This document shows, one piece after another, positions 35,967 through 48,200 of a DNA stretch of 64,000 nucleotides. Numbering within the stretch: the stretch's first letter is position 1; every line of letters starts with the position of its first letter. The position numbers were made by a program, and so were the translations under genes. The notes under the pieces were generated by a model, which worked only from the letters and a program-made list of their open reading frames with translations, made no database searches and had not been told where the DNA came from. Source of the DNA: Colletes latitarsis (lineage: Eukaryota > Arthropoda > Insecta > Hymenoptera > Colletidae); NCBI RefSeq assembly GCF_051014445.1, contig NC_135136.1, positions 40,496,001 through 40,560,000 on the forward strand. Direction: 5' to 3'.

Positions 35967-36455
35967 ATGGAAGAATATGCAAGAGAACCATGCCCTTGGC
36001 GTATAATAGATGACTGTGGTGGTGCATTCACGATGGGTGCTATCGGCGGCGCCGTGTTTCAAAGTATTAAGGGCTTCCGTAATGCACCCAGTGGAATAAA
36101 CAAACGATTTCTTGGAAGTTTAATGGCTATTAAACAACGATCCCCCATTATTGCCGGAAACTTTGCACTATGGGGTGGTATGTTTTCCACAATAGACTGT
36201 ACATTGGTTCATCTTAGGAAAAAGGAAGATCCTTGGAATTCTATTATCAGTGGAGCAGCTACCGGTGGTATACTTGCTGCAAGAAATGGTTTACCAGCAA
36301 TGGCTGGTAGTGCGATTATTGGTGGAGTGTTATTGGCTTTAATAGAAGGTGTAGGAATATTTTTTACTCGTATGTCCGCAGAACAATTCAAACCTGCACC
36401 TTTCACGGACGATCCGTCGCATCTTGGCTCACCTACGCAAGGTTATCCGTCGTAA
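35967..36455 (+). CDS. Tim17b: Mitochondrial import inner membrane translocase subunit Tim17
   Basis: A core subunit of the TIM23 complex, which moves presequence-bearing proteins across and into the inner mitochondrial membrane. It is a single uninterrupted coding exon of 162 aa, the usual size. The Tim17/Tim22/Tim23 (PRAT) fold is clear: N-terminal EYAREPCPWRIIDDCGGAF, glycine-rich membrane helices (MGAIGGAVFQSIKGFRNAP, GGMFSTIDCTLVHLRKKEDP, ISGAATGGILAARNG, AIIGGVLLALIEGVGI) and a hydrophilic C-terminal tail. Cys9 and Cys78 are placed like the pair that forms a disulfide in the family. The start is the Met that aligns with the conserved N-terminus. The Tim17a/b label follows similarity to the fly b form and is tentative. 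It converges on the SNAPC5-like gene. Confidence 0.96.
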   Translation: MEEYAREPCPWRIIDDCGGAFTMGAIGGAVFQSIKGFRNAPSGINKRFLGSLMAIKQRSPIIAGNFALWGGMFSTIDCTLVHLRKKEDPWNSIISGAATGGILAARNGLPAMAGSAIIGGVLLALIEGVGIFFTRMSAEQFKPAPFTDDPSHLGSPTQGYPS

Positions 36456-36598
36456 AACATGTATAAATATTTTAGACATACTTCAAATAACACGGCTAAT
36501 TAAGTACAAATGTTTCAATTTCTTTGAAACACTCGTAGTTGGAAGATACTTTATTCCCGGTACATCAAACTTGTATAGATAATTGAGCTCCTTGATTT

Positions 36599-36604
36599 AA
36601 TAAA
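36599..36604 (+). terminator. Likely poly(A) signal of Tim17
   Basis: AATAAA 144 bases past the Tim17 stop codon, about 20 bases from the candidate signal of the convergent gene. Confidence 0.6.
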
Positions 36605-36621
36605 TAATATTAGTTTGTTTT

Positions 36622-36627
36622 TTTATT
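36622..36627 (-). terminator. Candidate poly(A) signal of the SNAPC5-like gene
   Basis: AATAAA on the minus strand about 170 bases past the stop codon. The 3' ends of the two convergent transcripts would abut or overlap. Confidence 0.45.
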
Positions 36628-36795
36628 CAAGACTGTTACTGTTATTTTTCTGAAATTGTTAAAAGACAAACGCGACAGCTAGGATAAGTATATTAATACG
36701 ATATATATTGGTAAAATAAATCATCGATATATATTAAGATCAGGTTTCATTCTTTTGAGAAAATGAGCTTTAATAAAATACAAATATTTAATTTT

Positions 36796-37181
36796 TTAAG
36801 TATCATCATCGTCGTCATTTTCTTCTTGGAAATATTTAAAGTTTGATGCTATAGATAAGTCTAAAGATTTATTTGCATAGTCTTGCATGTTGTCTTCAGA
36901 TTCGTGTAATGGTGATTTCTCTTCTGAATCCTTCAATGACTTGTTCACTAATCCCAGTAAATGAAGTTGTTCTACCTAAAAGGTTTTATAACATGTATTA
37001 CTTTCCTTTAAAAGTGACGGCACATTTATCGAAAAATATTTACCTGCAGACTATGTACTTGGTTATCTATCTTTGACAATATTTTTTTAAGAAGTTCCTG
37101 TTCTTGCTTTAATTCTTTTTGAAAAGCAAGTAGTTCGTTGGCATTCATTTTTAAGTCAGCCTTTCCTATGTGATCATCCAT
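36796..37181 (-). CDS. Small coiled-coil protein with acidic tail, probable SNAPC5 (SNAP19) homolog
   Basis: If correct, this is the smallest subunit of the snRNA-activating protein complex, which binds the proximal sequence element of snRNA promoters. Two exons, 37181-37044 and 36975-36796, phase 0, GT-AG; 105 aa against 98 in human SNAPC5. Layout matches that protein: an N-terminal leucine-heptad helix (NELLAFQKELKQEQELLKKI), then VEQLHLLGLV resembling human VEELALQSMI, a Ser/Glu-rich linker, and an acidic C-terminus ending DDDDDT. The exon boundary falls just before the VEQL segment. The call rests on size, layout and a short resemblance; another small coiled-coil protein is possible. Confidence 0.6.
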
Positions 37182-38610
37182 TCTTCAATAATTTTTTTAC
37201 TACGTAAAGTTATTGTTTTTTGTGAATTATACTTTTATCTTTTGATTTAATAGATTGTTTTATTTGCCAATTATTTCTTCCGAGTAGCAAACGCACAAAT
37301 TACAATACATAATAAATAAGTTTAATCCGATATCAAATCAAGAGATTCATGGTAATTTATCATAACTTATAACACGTTTGTTGGGTCATGTGTTATGTTT
37401 TTGTTGAGCTTTGTTATGAAAGCACAATGTTGCCAACTTCATGCATTGATAGTGTTACCAGACAGTCCGCTGTCTGGTGACACTATGTGCTAGTGACTTT
37501 AGTATAGTTACTTATCGTGATAGAGATATTTGTTTAGGAAGTTAGTCGGCCTGAATTTCAAATTTATTATCAGACTTCTTGGACGTACGTGTAATTTTGT
37601 AAATAAACCTACACAAATCGTAAACTATAAGAACTAATAATTTTTCCTGCATAATAGCAACAAGATTTCTAATAATATAAATAGAATTCTACAAGTAAAT
37701 TTACCGTTTATAGGGAGTTTTTTAATTTATCGATAGTACGTATTTAGATTTAGAGTTTCGAGTGTTTCAAGGATTTCGAGATCTCGCAAAGTTTTGAATT
37801 CGAGTTTTGCGAAACTAAAAATTACGTTTCGACCCATTTTTAATTGCAAGATACAGCTTTATTCCTATATGCTGTAGATTTACATGACTTTAGTTGTCAC
37901 TGGAATTATAGCAGATGTAATATAAGCATAGGTTGAATGCAATACTTTGAGCAGTTTCAGTAGATTTTATAAGTTTTCATCATACAGTAATATAATAATA
38001 CTTTATTCTTTCTATAGAATTCTACGTAACACTACAGATTAATCACAATTTATCATATGTGAATTTATTTAGGTACAGAATTTTTTTATGGATCAATACA
38101 ATCCATACAATTATATGATTATATTAATTTGTAAATTTTCGAGTGGTCAAGTCAAGTTAAATAGAATCAATACTAATCTTGCCATTCAATGACTAGTTCA
38201 TTATACAGTACAGTTCATGCATTTCCACTTTGTATGATTAGCTATAGAAGGAACGTGTCCTATGACTTGTCCATTTTTAATTTCGTAATTCATTAATGTG
38301 TAATGATGTACACTGCCATTGACGCAAGACTTGCATTAGATTTTATATACATATACATACAGAAGATATTCAAATTGGGAGCACAACTACTGTTATCATG
38401 CTATCATTATGATATGGCTATAATATATTCGTGCGTTGACACAGTTATGAAGATCATCCTTATTGTTTAGTTATATTTTACAGTAACACGAGTTTCAGAA
38501 TAATCTTTTAATATCTAATTATTTATCTTTAAAAATACAAAATTTACAAAGAATGTTCAAAGCGACTTACGGTTTTTGAAGTATCTAAATTTTTTGTTTA
38601 CGTTTTTCAG
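37182..38610. other. AT-rich region upstream of the SNAPC5-like gene
   Basis: 1.4 kb without a supportable coding gene. It contains the stem-loop at 37449-37486 and could hold the 5' end of the orphan + strand exon at 38611. Confidence 0.5.
37449..37486. repeat. 17-bp inverted repeat (stem-loop)
   Basis: ATAGTGTTACCAGACAG, loop TCCG, then CTGTCTGGTGACACTAT. The arms pair over 17 positions with a single T/G mismatch, which would be a wobble pair in RNA. The function is unknown. Confidence 0.85.
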
Positions 38611-38709
38611 GGGTACAAGATACAAACTATTTACACAACAGAGTAAAAATGATAACATTAAACAACAATTGTCCTCGCCAAAAAGAAGATAAATTTCTAG
38701 ATGCAACTG
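38611..38709 (+). other. Orphan exon candidate on the + strand, possibly a first coding exon
   Basis: A strong acceptor (TTTTTCAG before 38611) and strong donor (ACTG|GTAAGC after 38709) bracket 99 bases. The ATG at 38649 opens 20 codons (MITLNNNCPRQKEDKFLDAT) and leaves phase 1. No matching downstream exon is recognisable in the window. Any continuation would run antisense through labial. It could also be a noncoding-RNA exon or a chance pairing of sites. Confidence 0.3.
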
Positions 38710-39241
38710 GTAAGCATCCAAAATAGTATTTTCACAGTTTTTTTTTTTTTACAGGATATACTGTATTTAATCATTGGTATTTATAATTACATATATAAAT
38801 ATTGTTATACCATTTACACAAACTGAGGTATATGGTAACCTTGCGGGATGATTTCAACGATCAATCTCGCAGATCGATTCTATTGATATTGCCTTCGCGG
38901 CATACACAAATTAAAAACAAAATAAATAGCTCGTACAGTTGGTATATATGTCGTTGAATCTCTATTCTATATTCGATTAATTTTGATAGTTGATTTGCAA
39001 GATCATCGGGAAACGGTGTATTACATTATTACAAGAACGATTCACGTATAGCATTTTAATTTTGTTATAATTGATCGTCCGTCCAGGATAGCGATTATCG
39101 ATCGTTGCTGCAGCAGGTATATCGACTCGAATTACCATTCGACTTGCGGGAAATTTGAAATAAGTTATTCACTTTCGACTTTCACCAATCGTCGCTAAGT
39201 CGTAGACCATAAATTCGTTCATTGCTGCAGCAAAGAACGCG
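38710..39241. other. Labial 3' UTR/flank
   Basis: AT-rich sequence downstream of the labial stop codon. No canonical minus-strand AATAAA stands out within 500 bases; an ATTAAA-like site near 39053 is the best candidate. Nothing else is seen. Confidence 0.5.
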
Positions 39242-42200
39242 TCAATCTTTCGAGGAGGAGGGCGGGGATTCACGACTATTGTCGCTGGTGAAATTAGATA
39301 AACCGAGACCACCGGCTTCGTGGCTAGAAGAACTGGTCGGCGAATTACTGCTACTCCTGGCCCCACCGAGCGGCGCTATGGTTGCGTTCTCAGCAGGTAT
39401 CAGACCCTCCTTCATTCTTTTTTTCTGCTTCATTCTTCTGTTCTGGAACCAAATTTTCACTTGCGTTTCGTTCAGTTGCAGCGCCGACGCTATTTCGATA
39501 CGCCTTGCCCTGGTCAGGTACTTGTTGAAGTGAAACTCCTTCTCGAGTTCCGTAAGCTGCTTGTTCGTGAAGTTGGTACGACCGGTATTGTTGAATCCAC
39601 CTGCAATGCCGACCAACGGACCGCCGGTAAGGCAGCTTACAGGACCGTTCGTGGAGTTGGAGTATGTGGATACGGCCGTACCCCTGATCGTGCTGCCACC
39701 GAACTCGCCCACATTTGGATTCGTCTTTCCTGCTGCAACAGAAAATGTAAGTCTTAGTCTTTTTCATGGTCTTAACAACAAGTTTACGGTCGATATTATT
39801 TATGCGATGTTTTATACTTTGGTATCCGGCAAGTGGTATTCAGCATATGTTAAGTAAATTATTAATACTCGGATATAATCAATTTTAGCGCGAGTATACG
39901 TGTGGCGATGTATTTAATATCAACACCAGGGGGTGTTTGTTTAATTAAGGTTTTGAAATACTCGCGACGCGTAAAGGGATGCACGTTTGGCTTACGTTCC
40001 TGCCCTAGCTTCCTTATGGACGTTAATTCCCGATGTGCGTGCCCAACGTGTCCATCGCAAAGGTTAAAGGCAATATACGCGGAATTAGGCTTAACTCTAG
40101 TCCTTCGACGGACAGCCGTTTGTTGTTCAACACAGCTGGTCAGTGTCCTCGGGAGCAAACCTCTCCAACTGAGGTGGACCGATAGGGTTAAGCCCTAAAT
40201 CTGTATCAAATTGCATCAGCTGTTAACGTAATGTCAAGGATAGATCGTTACGTCATTTTACTTCGTCCGTATTTATCGACCGACCACGTTGGTCATCGAG
40301 TAAGACAATATCTAGCCATGCTTACGACGAGGTTCTCGTTGGAAATTAGAATTTTCCAACTTTACCAGGGCTTGTTTGCGCGTCTTAGTTGTCGTAGAGC
40401 TTCGCGAGAAGACGATGCAGCGGTCGAGGGTAGCAAGAGCAATGCGTCGCGATGAAAAAAGGTGGCGTCGTTTACGCATTATGGAAATTAGATTGTTATT
40501 TAGTCCGCCGGTATGTGGAAGTCAATTTACTTAATGGCAGAGGGCGGACGAAACTGTCAAGGCACCGCCTTAGAGCCACATCTTTTTTACCCGGTGTTTG
40601 TCATATCGTTTCGCGTGCTCGGTTCGTCGTAGATTATGTTGTTACATTTTAATTTTTGCTCGAACGGTGCAACGAACATCAGAATCTCAAGGGTTTGAAT
40701 TAAACGAACACATCAGTCACTTAAACAACGCGTTCACAACTTGGCCCTTCGCCATTAACCTCACGCATCTTCGAGCCCGAATAATCAAGTTGGACAAGTT
40801 CTATTAGCCAAGGCCGGCGCGATACGATGAAATGTTTCCCGTTTTCACGACTCATTCATCAATTTAGCACCTTAACGGGAGAACAGAACGCGTTCCCGTT
40901 GATTTTCTATGGATCTCCCTAGCCCAGCGTAGTCGGGAATCATTAGCCTCGTTGGAACTTTCCTTTGGACTTTGGCCGTTGCGTTTTTATTTTAGGGAAC
41001 GACTTTGCCTCAAAAAGAGAATATAGATTGCTTTACCTCGATTAGTCAAGGCAGTATTGGGCGTTACTTGAGCAAAGATTTATTCGCGAATGAAATTTTA
41101 TTTGAAATATCTTCCTGGGACACTGTACAATATCGATCACTCCGAATTAATAATAGTTATAACGTTTCAGCAGTTTTCTTTTAGCGTAGAGAAGGCTGTG
41201 TACAGTAAATTAGAAGCCAGAAGTCGCTTGACTTGTACACTGTCTTGTCATCGCGTACATAATCGATAAAACTCATGCGATACACGTCCGTGTACTCTTG
41301 ATTCGCGATGCAATCAGCTCGTACATCCGATTTCATTCCTGAAAACACAGATCTCGAGCGTCGGCCGATCGTAGAAACATTTACTAGAGCGGAATGAACA
41401 AATCACTTTCGATTAATCGCTACCGGGGCTCCGCGGTAATTAGAATTTCCCTCGCGACAGACGTTAATAACATCCATTAAAATTATTTAGCATCGCAACA
41501 GATGCAAAACGCCGCGATCGTTCGGTGCAATTTTCTGTTTCCTCGGACCAGTATTTCCAGTTTCTGTAAAACTTGGAAAACAATATATTTAGTCGGCGTT
41601 TAAGGCGAGATTACATCTTCCAATTCTTCGATACATTTCTAGATATTTTCTCAATTGTCGATTCGTAAACTGTGCTCGTAATGAAATAATTGTACGAAAA
41701 TAATACACGTTTTCGAAAGTCGTATCTTACGCGTGTATTGGGGTCGGAAATTATTCGTCCTGGAGGCAAATGAGAACAGGACGACGCGTCGAGGAAAAGG
41801 GTGAGAGGTGACAGAATAAAGGAATGGACAGATTACGATGGATTAAAGACCGCGATAACGCGAAGGGGCTCTTTGACAATGTTAATTATTTTTCAAGGGG
41901 TGGATCTACATGCGCTTTATTCGCTGCTCCGATCGGAACACCTCGTGAACTTTGTGTAAAACTTACGATTAATTTATCCAAGACGACATCGGAGCTTAGT
42001 CTATGAATTTATGCGTATTTTTAAACCATCTTTTTTTTAGGAATAGGCTCCGTAAAGATTGTATTAAAATTCGATTTGTGTTTTTATAATTCGTTCGAAA
42101 GAGCAAACTATCGTATCCCACATTACCAAGTACACTTAAGCTCGCCGTCAAACATGAATGTGATTCTCGCACACGTGCGCGTGCAACGGTAGATTGTGGG

Positions 42201-45200
42201 TGTGTGCGCGCGCGAGTTAACACACAGGTAACACCAAGCCGCGATTTCGAAGCATGCATGCCAGTCCGGCTTCGTTCAAAGGCCCCCGATTAAATCTCAC
42301 CTGGCTTAATATTATTATTTTACGCGGTGCCTGCGAGTGAAAACGACTGAAACGATGAAGGGAGAGGGGCGTAGGAAATTGACGAGAGAGGGAAAAGGCT
42401 CGTAGATTACGCTCGCGTACGTCAAATTGTATCGCGCGAACAATTTCCAATTTTTACACCTCGTTCCGAAAGGGAACCCTGCTCCTACGCCAGTTCCGCT
42501 CGAGCACAGGCTTGGGAATATTTATGGAAAATAAATAACGAATTTGTAGACACGATTTTCTCGGTTTTACCAAGTGGGTAGAAAACGGAATTTATGGATT
42601 CCTTTTTTGAGCTCTTTTCGTCTCATTTATTTTTAATAATTTACTGAATGCATCGTACGAGGATAATTTGTCATTTAATTCTGATAAATGGGGCACCGCG
42701 ATGTATTAATCACAGGTTTCGTACTTGAACAATTATGTGATAAATACACCAGTACAAGGAAAGCATAGAAAATTTTTAGCGCGAAAAGGATGCAGTAACA
42801 GAGATAGCGAGTGCTTTCATTTTGCATTTTTAGTCGCGAACATCGTGGTTGAATTCCACTACGTGAACGTACAGTGGATTCTGTCTTGTATATCCCTTTT
42901 GCGCTGCGCCGACGATCGAGAATCTCACTGAAAATAAAAGGAAAAAGAGAGATCGAATCGGAGGAGGGTTGGACACAGAAGAGGAAAGACGAATCGAGAT
43001 CGAGGCGTATGAAAACATTAAGGCTAGTCTGGCTGTGAGTTACAGTTCCTGCTCTCGATCCGGTTCTCGTCAGGACGTGCTTATTAAACGAAGAATTCGA
43101 ATTTATTCGTTCGTTGAAAAAATATAGTAAGTACTATCTAGACGTACAATAACGTTGCGAGTAATATCTTGCGCGGGATTATAAACGATTTCGACCCCTT
43201 TGGGGTTAATTAAATTTTATTCGCCATCTGGATTCTTCGGAAAGACATCTGTGTTCTGTAATAGAACCGTATATCAACCTATGGTTCGCGTAATTTTATT
43301 AATCGCAAACTTTTACGATAATTACGTAGATTTTCGTTTTTGATTATATTACCATTATTTATATCTAATTTACGTGGAGCACTAAATTTTACAGTAGACG
43401 TCTAATTTCATGCGCTCCGAGTATCGCAATATTGCCAAGGGCGTAGTCAGAATTAATCGACATTGAATTTAGAATTTATTTATAAATAGTTAGAGAGAAA
43501 CAATTGCCCCATTTGCATTACCTTGGAGTTACGCCTGGGAGGCCACGTTAAGTCCCCAAGGAACCATAATTTCATTTGTTCCCATCTTCTGCCATAATTT
43601 TGTATTCTACTTGATTTGCTAACCGCTCGTTGGCAGCTTCCTTAATTTCCTCGATAAAATCGCACGCTCGAAAGAAACTAATCCGTTGATCGCACGGGAT
43701 CATCTGCCCCTTATGCGGTAACGACCCCCTTTTAGAGGAGCATTACGCAATTCAAATATTATTCAAAGGCTAAAAGCCAGGGGGCACGGTGCAGATGACG
43801 TAAGGAGCAGGGAGGGGGGCGGGGGATGATTGTGTGCGCGAGCAACCACAAGGTCCTTCGGTATTATGTTACCGGAAAGATGCTTCTCGATCGGGGCACC
43901 GTGATCTCTCCTCAGATTTACTTCGTTCTCGAAAATTTCGCTCGTTTCGCGAACATCGTCGTTCTCGTTCCTAGCCAAAATTCTAATCCACTACCCCGAA
44001 ACACTCATTTCGATATCGAGTTTTATACGGTCACCCCGTCAGGACATTTAGGAAGAAAAAACCGTGAGCCCGTCAGGATCCAGCTGTATTTGAACCTATC
44101 TGATTTCCACATCCGATTACACGCTATAACGCCAACCGATGTACCTCCTTTCTTTGGATAAATATTTGACTCGTAAATGTAGATTGCATAGGAGACAAAA
44201 ACCAAAGTATACGATCCTCGAAATACAGCTGTTTACGTAAATAACATCTGATTGCCCGACAAACGCGATAACGTATCGGTAAGCGATTACAACCAGAGGG
44301 TGAGGAATTAATGGATCGAACATTCTAATCAAGGATCGTCAGAGTGCAATCTACGTTAACGAATAAAAATTTCTAAGTCAAATCCGCGAGACAATTTAAA
44401 AAATACTCGAATCCTATTTCAACTTGGTTCATGGAATACAGTTGTAAACAAAGACTTATAGAAACGAACTTATTATCGTAGTATCTTGATAACGAACTTG
44501 ATAAAATATTCGAACGGTCCTAAATATAGGAACGTCGATGTCCATTCGGAATGGAAAACAGGTTCGACTCGAGTTTGTTAGTTGCAAACGGAATTTATTG
44601 CTCGCTAACCAACGGGCGAGCGTTTCCGCGAGCGTCCCGAAGAGCGTCAACGAACGGGGAAGGAACTTTATTACAAAGAACGCGCGTAACAGTAAAACAC
44701 GATAGCGCTATTGATGCCGTTCAAGTAACAATAACGGTTTTACGAGGCTCGTTAAGACTCCCGATATTCCGTATTACCGTTCAACGGACGCCTTGTTAGT
44801 CCGCAAACGAACGAGCCAGGTTTCGCGACAGGCTTTCGCGAGCTCGGTATTAAATCCGCAAGCGCGAGGACTGCGCACCCAGGGGACGGCTATATCGCGA
44901 ATTCCTAGAATCACGGATCGCTTTTCAACGAAAAAGAAACGATGTTTTACGATATCGTTATCGTCCACGGTAGGCGTGAGAATCTATGGAACGGTCGACG
45001 ATTAAAACCAATAAATTCACAAACTTATTACGCGGCCTGAAACATCCTTAATAAGATTTTCTTTCGAATTTACCTCATTCTGCGAGAGACGGACACTGTT
45101 CCGATCTTAGACCGTACGTGTATTAAACACACGTGTATTGTGAAACGAAAACATTTTTATTATTTTTATGAATTTTTTGCTCGAAACATTATCGATGACA

Positions 45201-48200
45201 GTTTTTCGCAATGTTTGCATATTTATATACGCTTCAAGAACAAATCTTTTTTGTAGAAACATATTTATTAACTGAAAAAATATGTTAATCGCAGAGTTTA
45301 GTTTCTAGCGTCCTCGATTTTGCATTCCTATATAAATAGTATCGTAACCTTGTCTGTAAAATTTTTTATTTGATTTTGATCGAGCCACCTCCATTTTGTT
45401 TTAATATACAGGGTGGACGTTGGATCGCTTCTGACCTGTAGTAGAGCTCTTCAAAGGCATAACTCTTCCCTCTTTATTCTCGTCAGAGCATAGTTGATAC
45501 TATAACTAAAAATGCAGAAATTGCATTTAAAAAAGGAATACTGTTTATCTCGAAGTACACTGGAGATTCACATTGGCCGTGTTTGCGATACGTAAACGAC
45601 AGCGTGCGTGTCCTAGCAGCACTACAAGCGTTTCCCGCTGAAAATTAGGCGTAGCACGATTTGCATTTGCTTTGTCGATAACTTCCACGACCTTTCTCCT
45701 CGTGAATTTGCCCAACAACTTTTTCTTATAGAATGTACTTCGTTCGAGCTGCACAAACTTGGGAGTAAATATATATTTTCGGCGATGCGAATCACCACGA
45801 AAGTATCGCCAAAGAAATTAATTTTCCCTTATATTTGGCTCTCGGTGTGGTCGTATTTGACTTTTGCTAAGGTCGAAATTTGAATTTCTCGCTGTGATCT
45901 ACGTGCCGAACGATTGCGTGCAGTCAACTTTATTTATGGCCTCGAGGCCAGTCGATTTGGCATATTAAGAAATTCATTTTTATTGGCCTCGCTCGATCTG
46001 TCGTATTTGCTCGGGCTACGTTCACCTGCGCGACCTGTTTACTCGTACGCGAATCAATTTCAGCCGAGTGAGAAATCTCGCGCAACAAACAACCGAACAT
46101 TATTAGATATTTCGTGACACGTACGATGCATGGACGTTAATTTCTTTCAAGGCCAATTCAGATACGCTTGACCAATTTCTGTACTCTCGAAGGGGCTGAA
46201 TATATACACGTATCGTTTTCTTTTCACAAAACCAAGCTTCTATTCAGGTTTCACTCTTTTATTTATTCCCCAGAAACATATGCACAAACATCCTCAGTCT
46301 AGTTATTACCTCTTCCCTGGTCTAGAGTTACGTATCGGGAATAAAAGAAAAGCGCATGTACGCGTTCTCCTTTTCAAGTTCAGCTGTTTCGTAGTCGGAG
46401 ACGCCAGGCGTCCAGGTACTGGTTGGGTGACGACGCGTATCAGCGGCTGGTAGGCGCGAAGTTTTTTCGTCGGGGCCGTGTGCCTCTCGGGGTGCGATAT
46501 ATCGTCGGTGAAGTGCCCGCGGAAATGAAAATCACCGTGAGCGAGACACGTGGACAGGGTTGGTGATTGTCAGACCGGTGGCTGCGAAGGGGTGCGCGGT
46601 GGGTGCAGGTCGGTCGGTCGGGGGCTCGAGGTAGGGCCGTAGCAAGGGAGAGTCAGTTACTTAGGCAGGCGGCAGGGTTGTTGCGGGAGTTGCGGGATCC
46701 GGGGTTGCCAGGTTCGGCGGGTGGCAGCCCGGGTGGAAACACGCGAACGATCCTCTGATCCCCTCGCGAGATATCGGCCACTCACTCACGCGTCCGCCGA
46801 CGGCCCTAGCTGCGCCGCAACACGCTGCCTGCTTGGCTTGCTTGCTTGGCTTCGTCCGCCTGGTCAGTCGCTCCACGCTCTACCTACGCTCGCAAAACGA
46901 CCTACCTACTCTCTTCATCGTCTTCTTCTTCTTCCTTCTCTTTATTTTCCCTCCTCGACCAACCTCTTTACCTCACGCTCATTTTCACTTCGCTTCTTGC
47001 TTCGCCTCGCCTTTCTTTCTCTTACTCGCGCGATTCTTACAGGCTGTTTTTTTTAATCCTCGAGCATAACTCCGTACGAGGTCTGCGGGCCTACGGGTAA
47101 TTGTTTTTCCAATACTCGATCGCCAGACGCCTGCTCTCCGAAAGGGAAATTTTTGGTCATAACTCGAAGCGATCGTCCCCGACGTTTCACTTTTCTTTCT
47201 GTCCCTGATACATTCGCATTTAGAATCGATGTTCTCTAAACCGATCTAAGAAACGAGACTATTGTCGGTAATCATCAATTACACCGTGTTTAATACCCGT
47301 TTAATTGCATTTACAATTCATCAGGAGTAATAGCAGCGACGATAGTAGGCGCTAATTAGTATGGACATCAAGCACAATTAATAACTTTTTACTGTTTGAG
47401 TTACATGAATCGTCTATAATTTATCGTGCTGTATCTTATAGTATCAAATAGTGATTCGCAGATAAAAATGATTCGATATTTTTGCAATCAATTTTGTATT
47501 ACATTCCACTGTTCTATCATCTGTTTCGATCGCTTCGATTCCTATTTGACAGAATGTTCAGAGTACTAATCGGTATTGACCTCTAATATCAAGACAATAC
47601 AGACAATCCAGCAAGGCTGCTTTTTATTTTTCAATAATATTCTCGTCACTAATTATTGCGAATACTTGATATCAATTAGGACCGTATTATCAAGTTCCCA
47701 CCCTCATTAGGGGTGCATATCAAACGTTGAAACGCCCAGAGACGAGCTCGAACTCCATCTTGAGCCTCCCCGAAATTTGCGTCGCAATGCACAGCACTCG
47801 GGCTGTAATTCTGGGTGATTTTTTTTATAAAAAATCCGTGCGATTGACAAAGCCAAGTTGGAGGTTGGCTGCGATACGTGCCGCAACGTCGTAAAGCAAG
47901 AGCCAAGCGGGTGTACGCGATCGAACGCGAAACGACCGACGCTCGTGGACGAACGAAAAGCGTGCAATCGAGGCGGTTGCTTGTTCTATTCATAAGTAAC
48001 GTGAAATATGCCGTAAAACTGGTGAAATGGCACAAACACGGCCGCGAGGTCGACGGGCATAACTTCCCCGTAACTGGGCTCGTACGCCTTCGCGTGATAC
48101 TTAATTTACGCTAAACGTGCCGGTAAGTTCAAACAGTATCAAACGCAGGGATGAATATAACGATTCATCGATACTGGTATAAACAAAATATGCATACGTC

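Noticed and set aside
39222..39757. + strand frames overlapping labial exon 2
   Set aside because: Shadows of the homeobox exon on the opposite strand.
45408..45460. TACAGGGTGGACG motif like a transposon end
   Set aside because: Only the first ~9 bases match the element ends elsewhere in the window; no inverted partner found.
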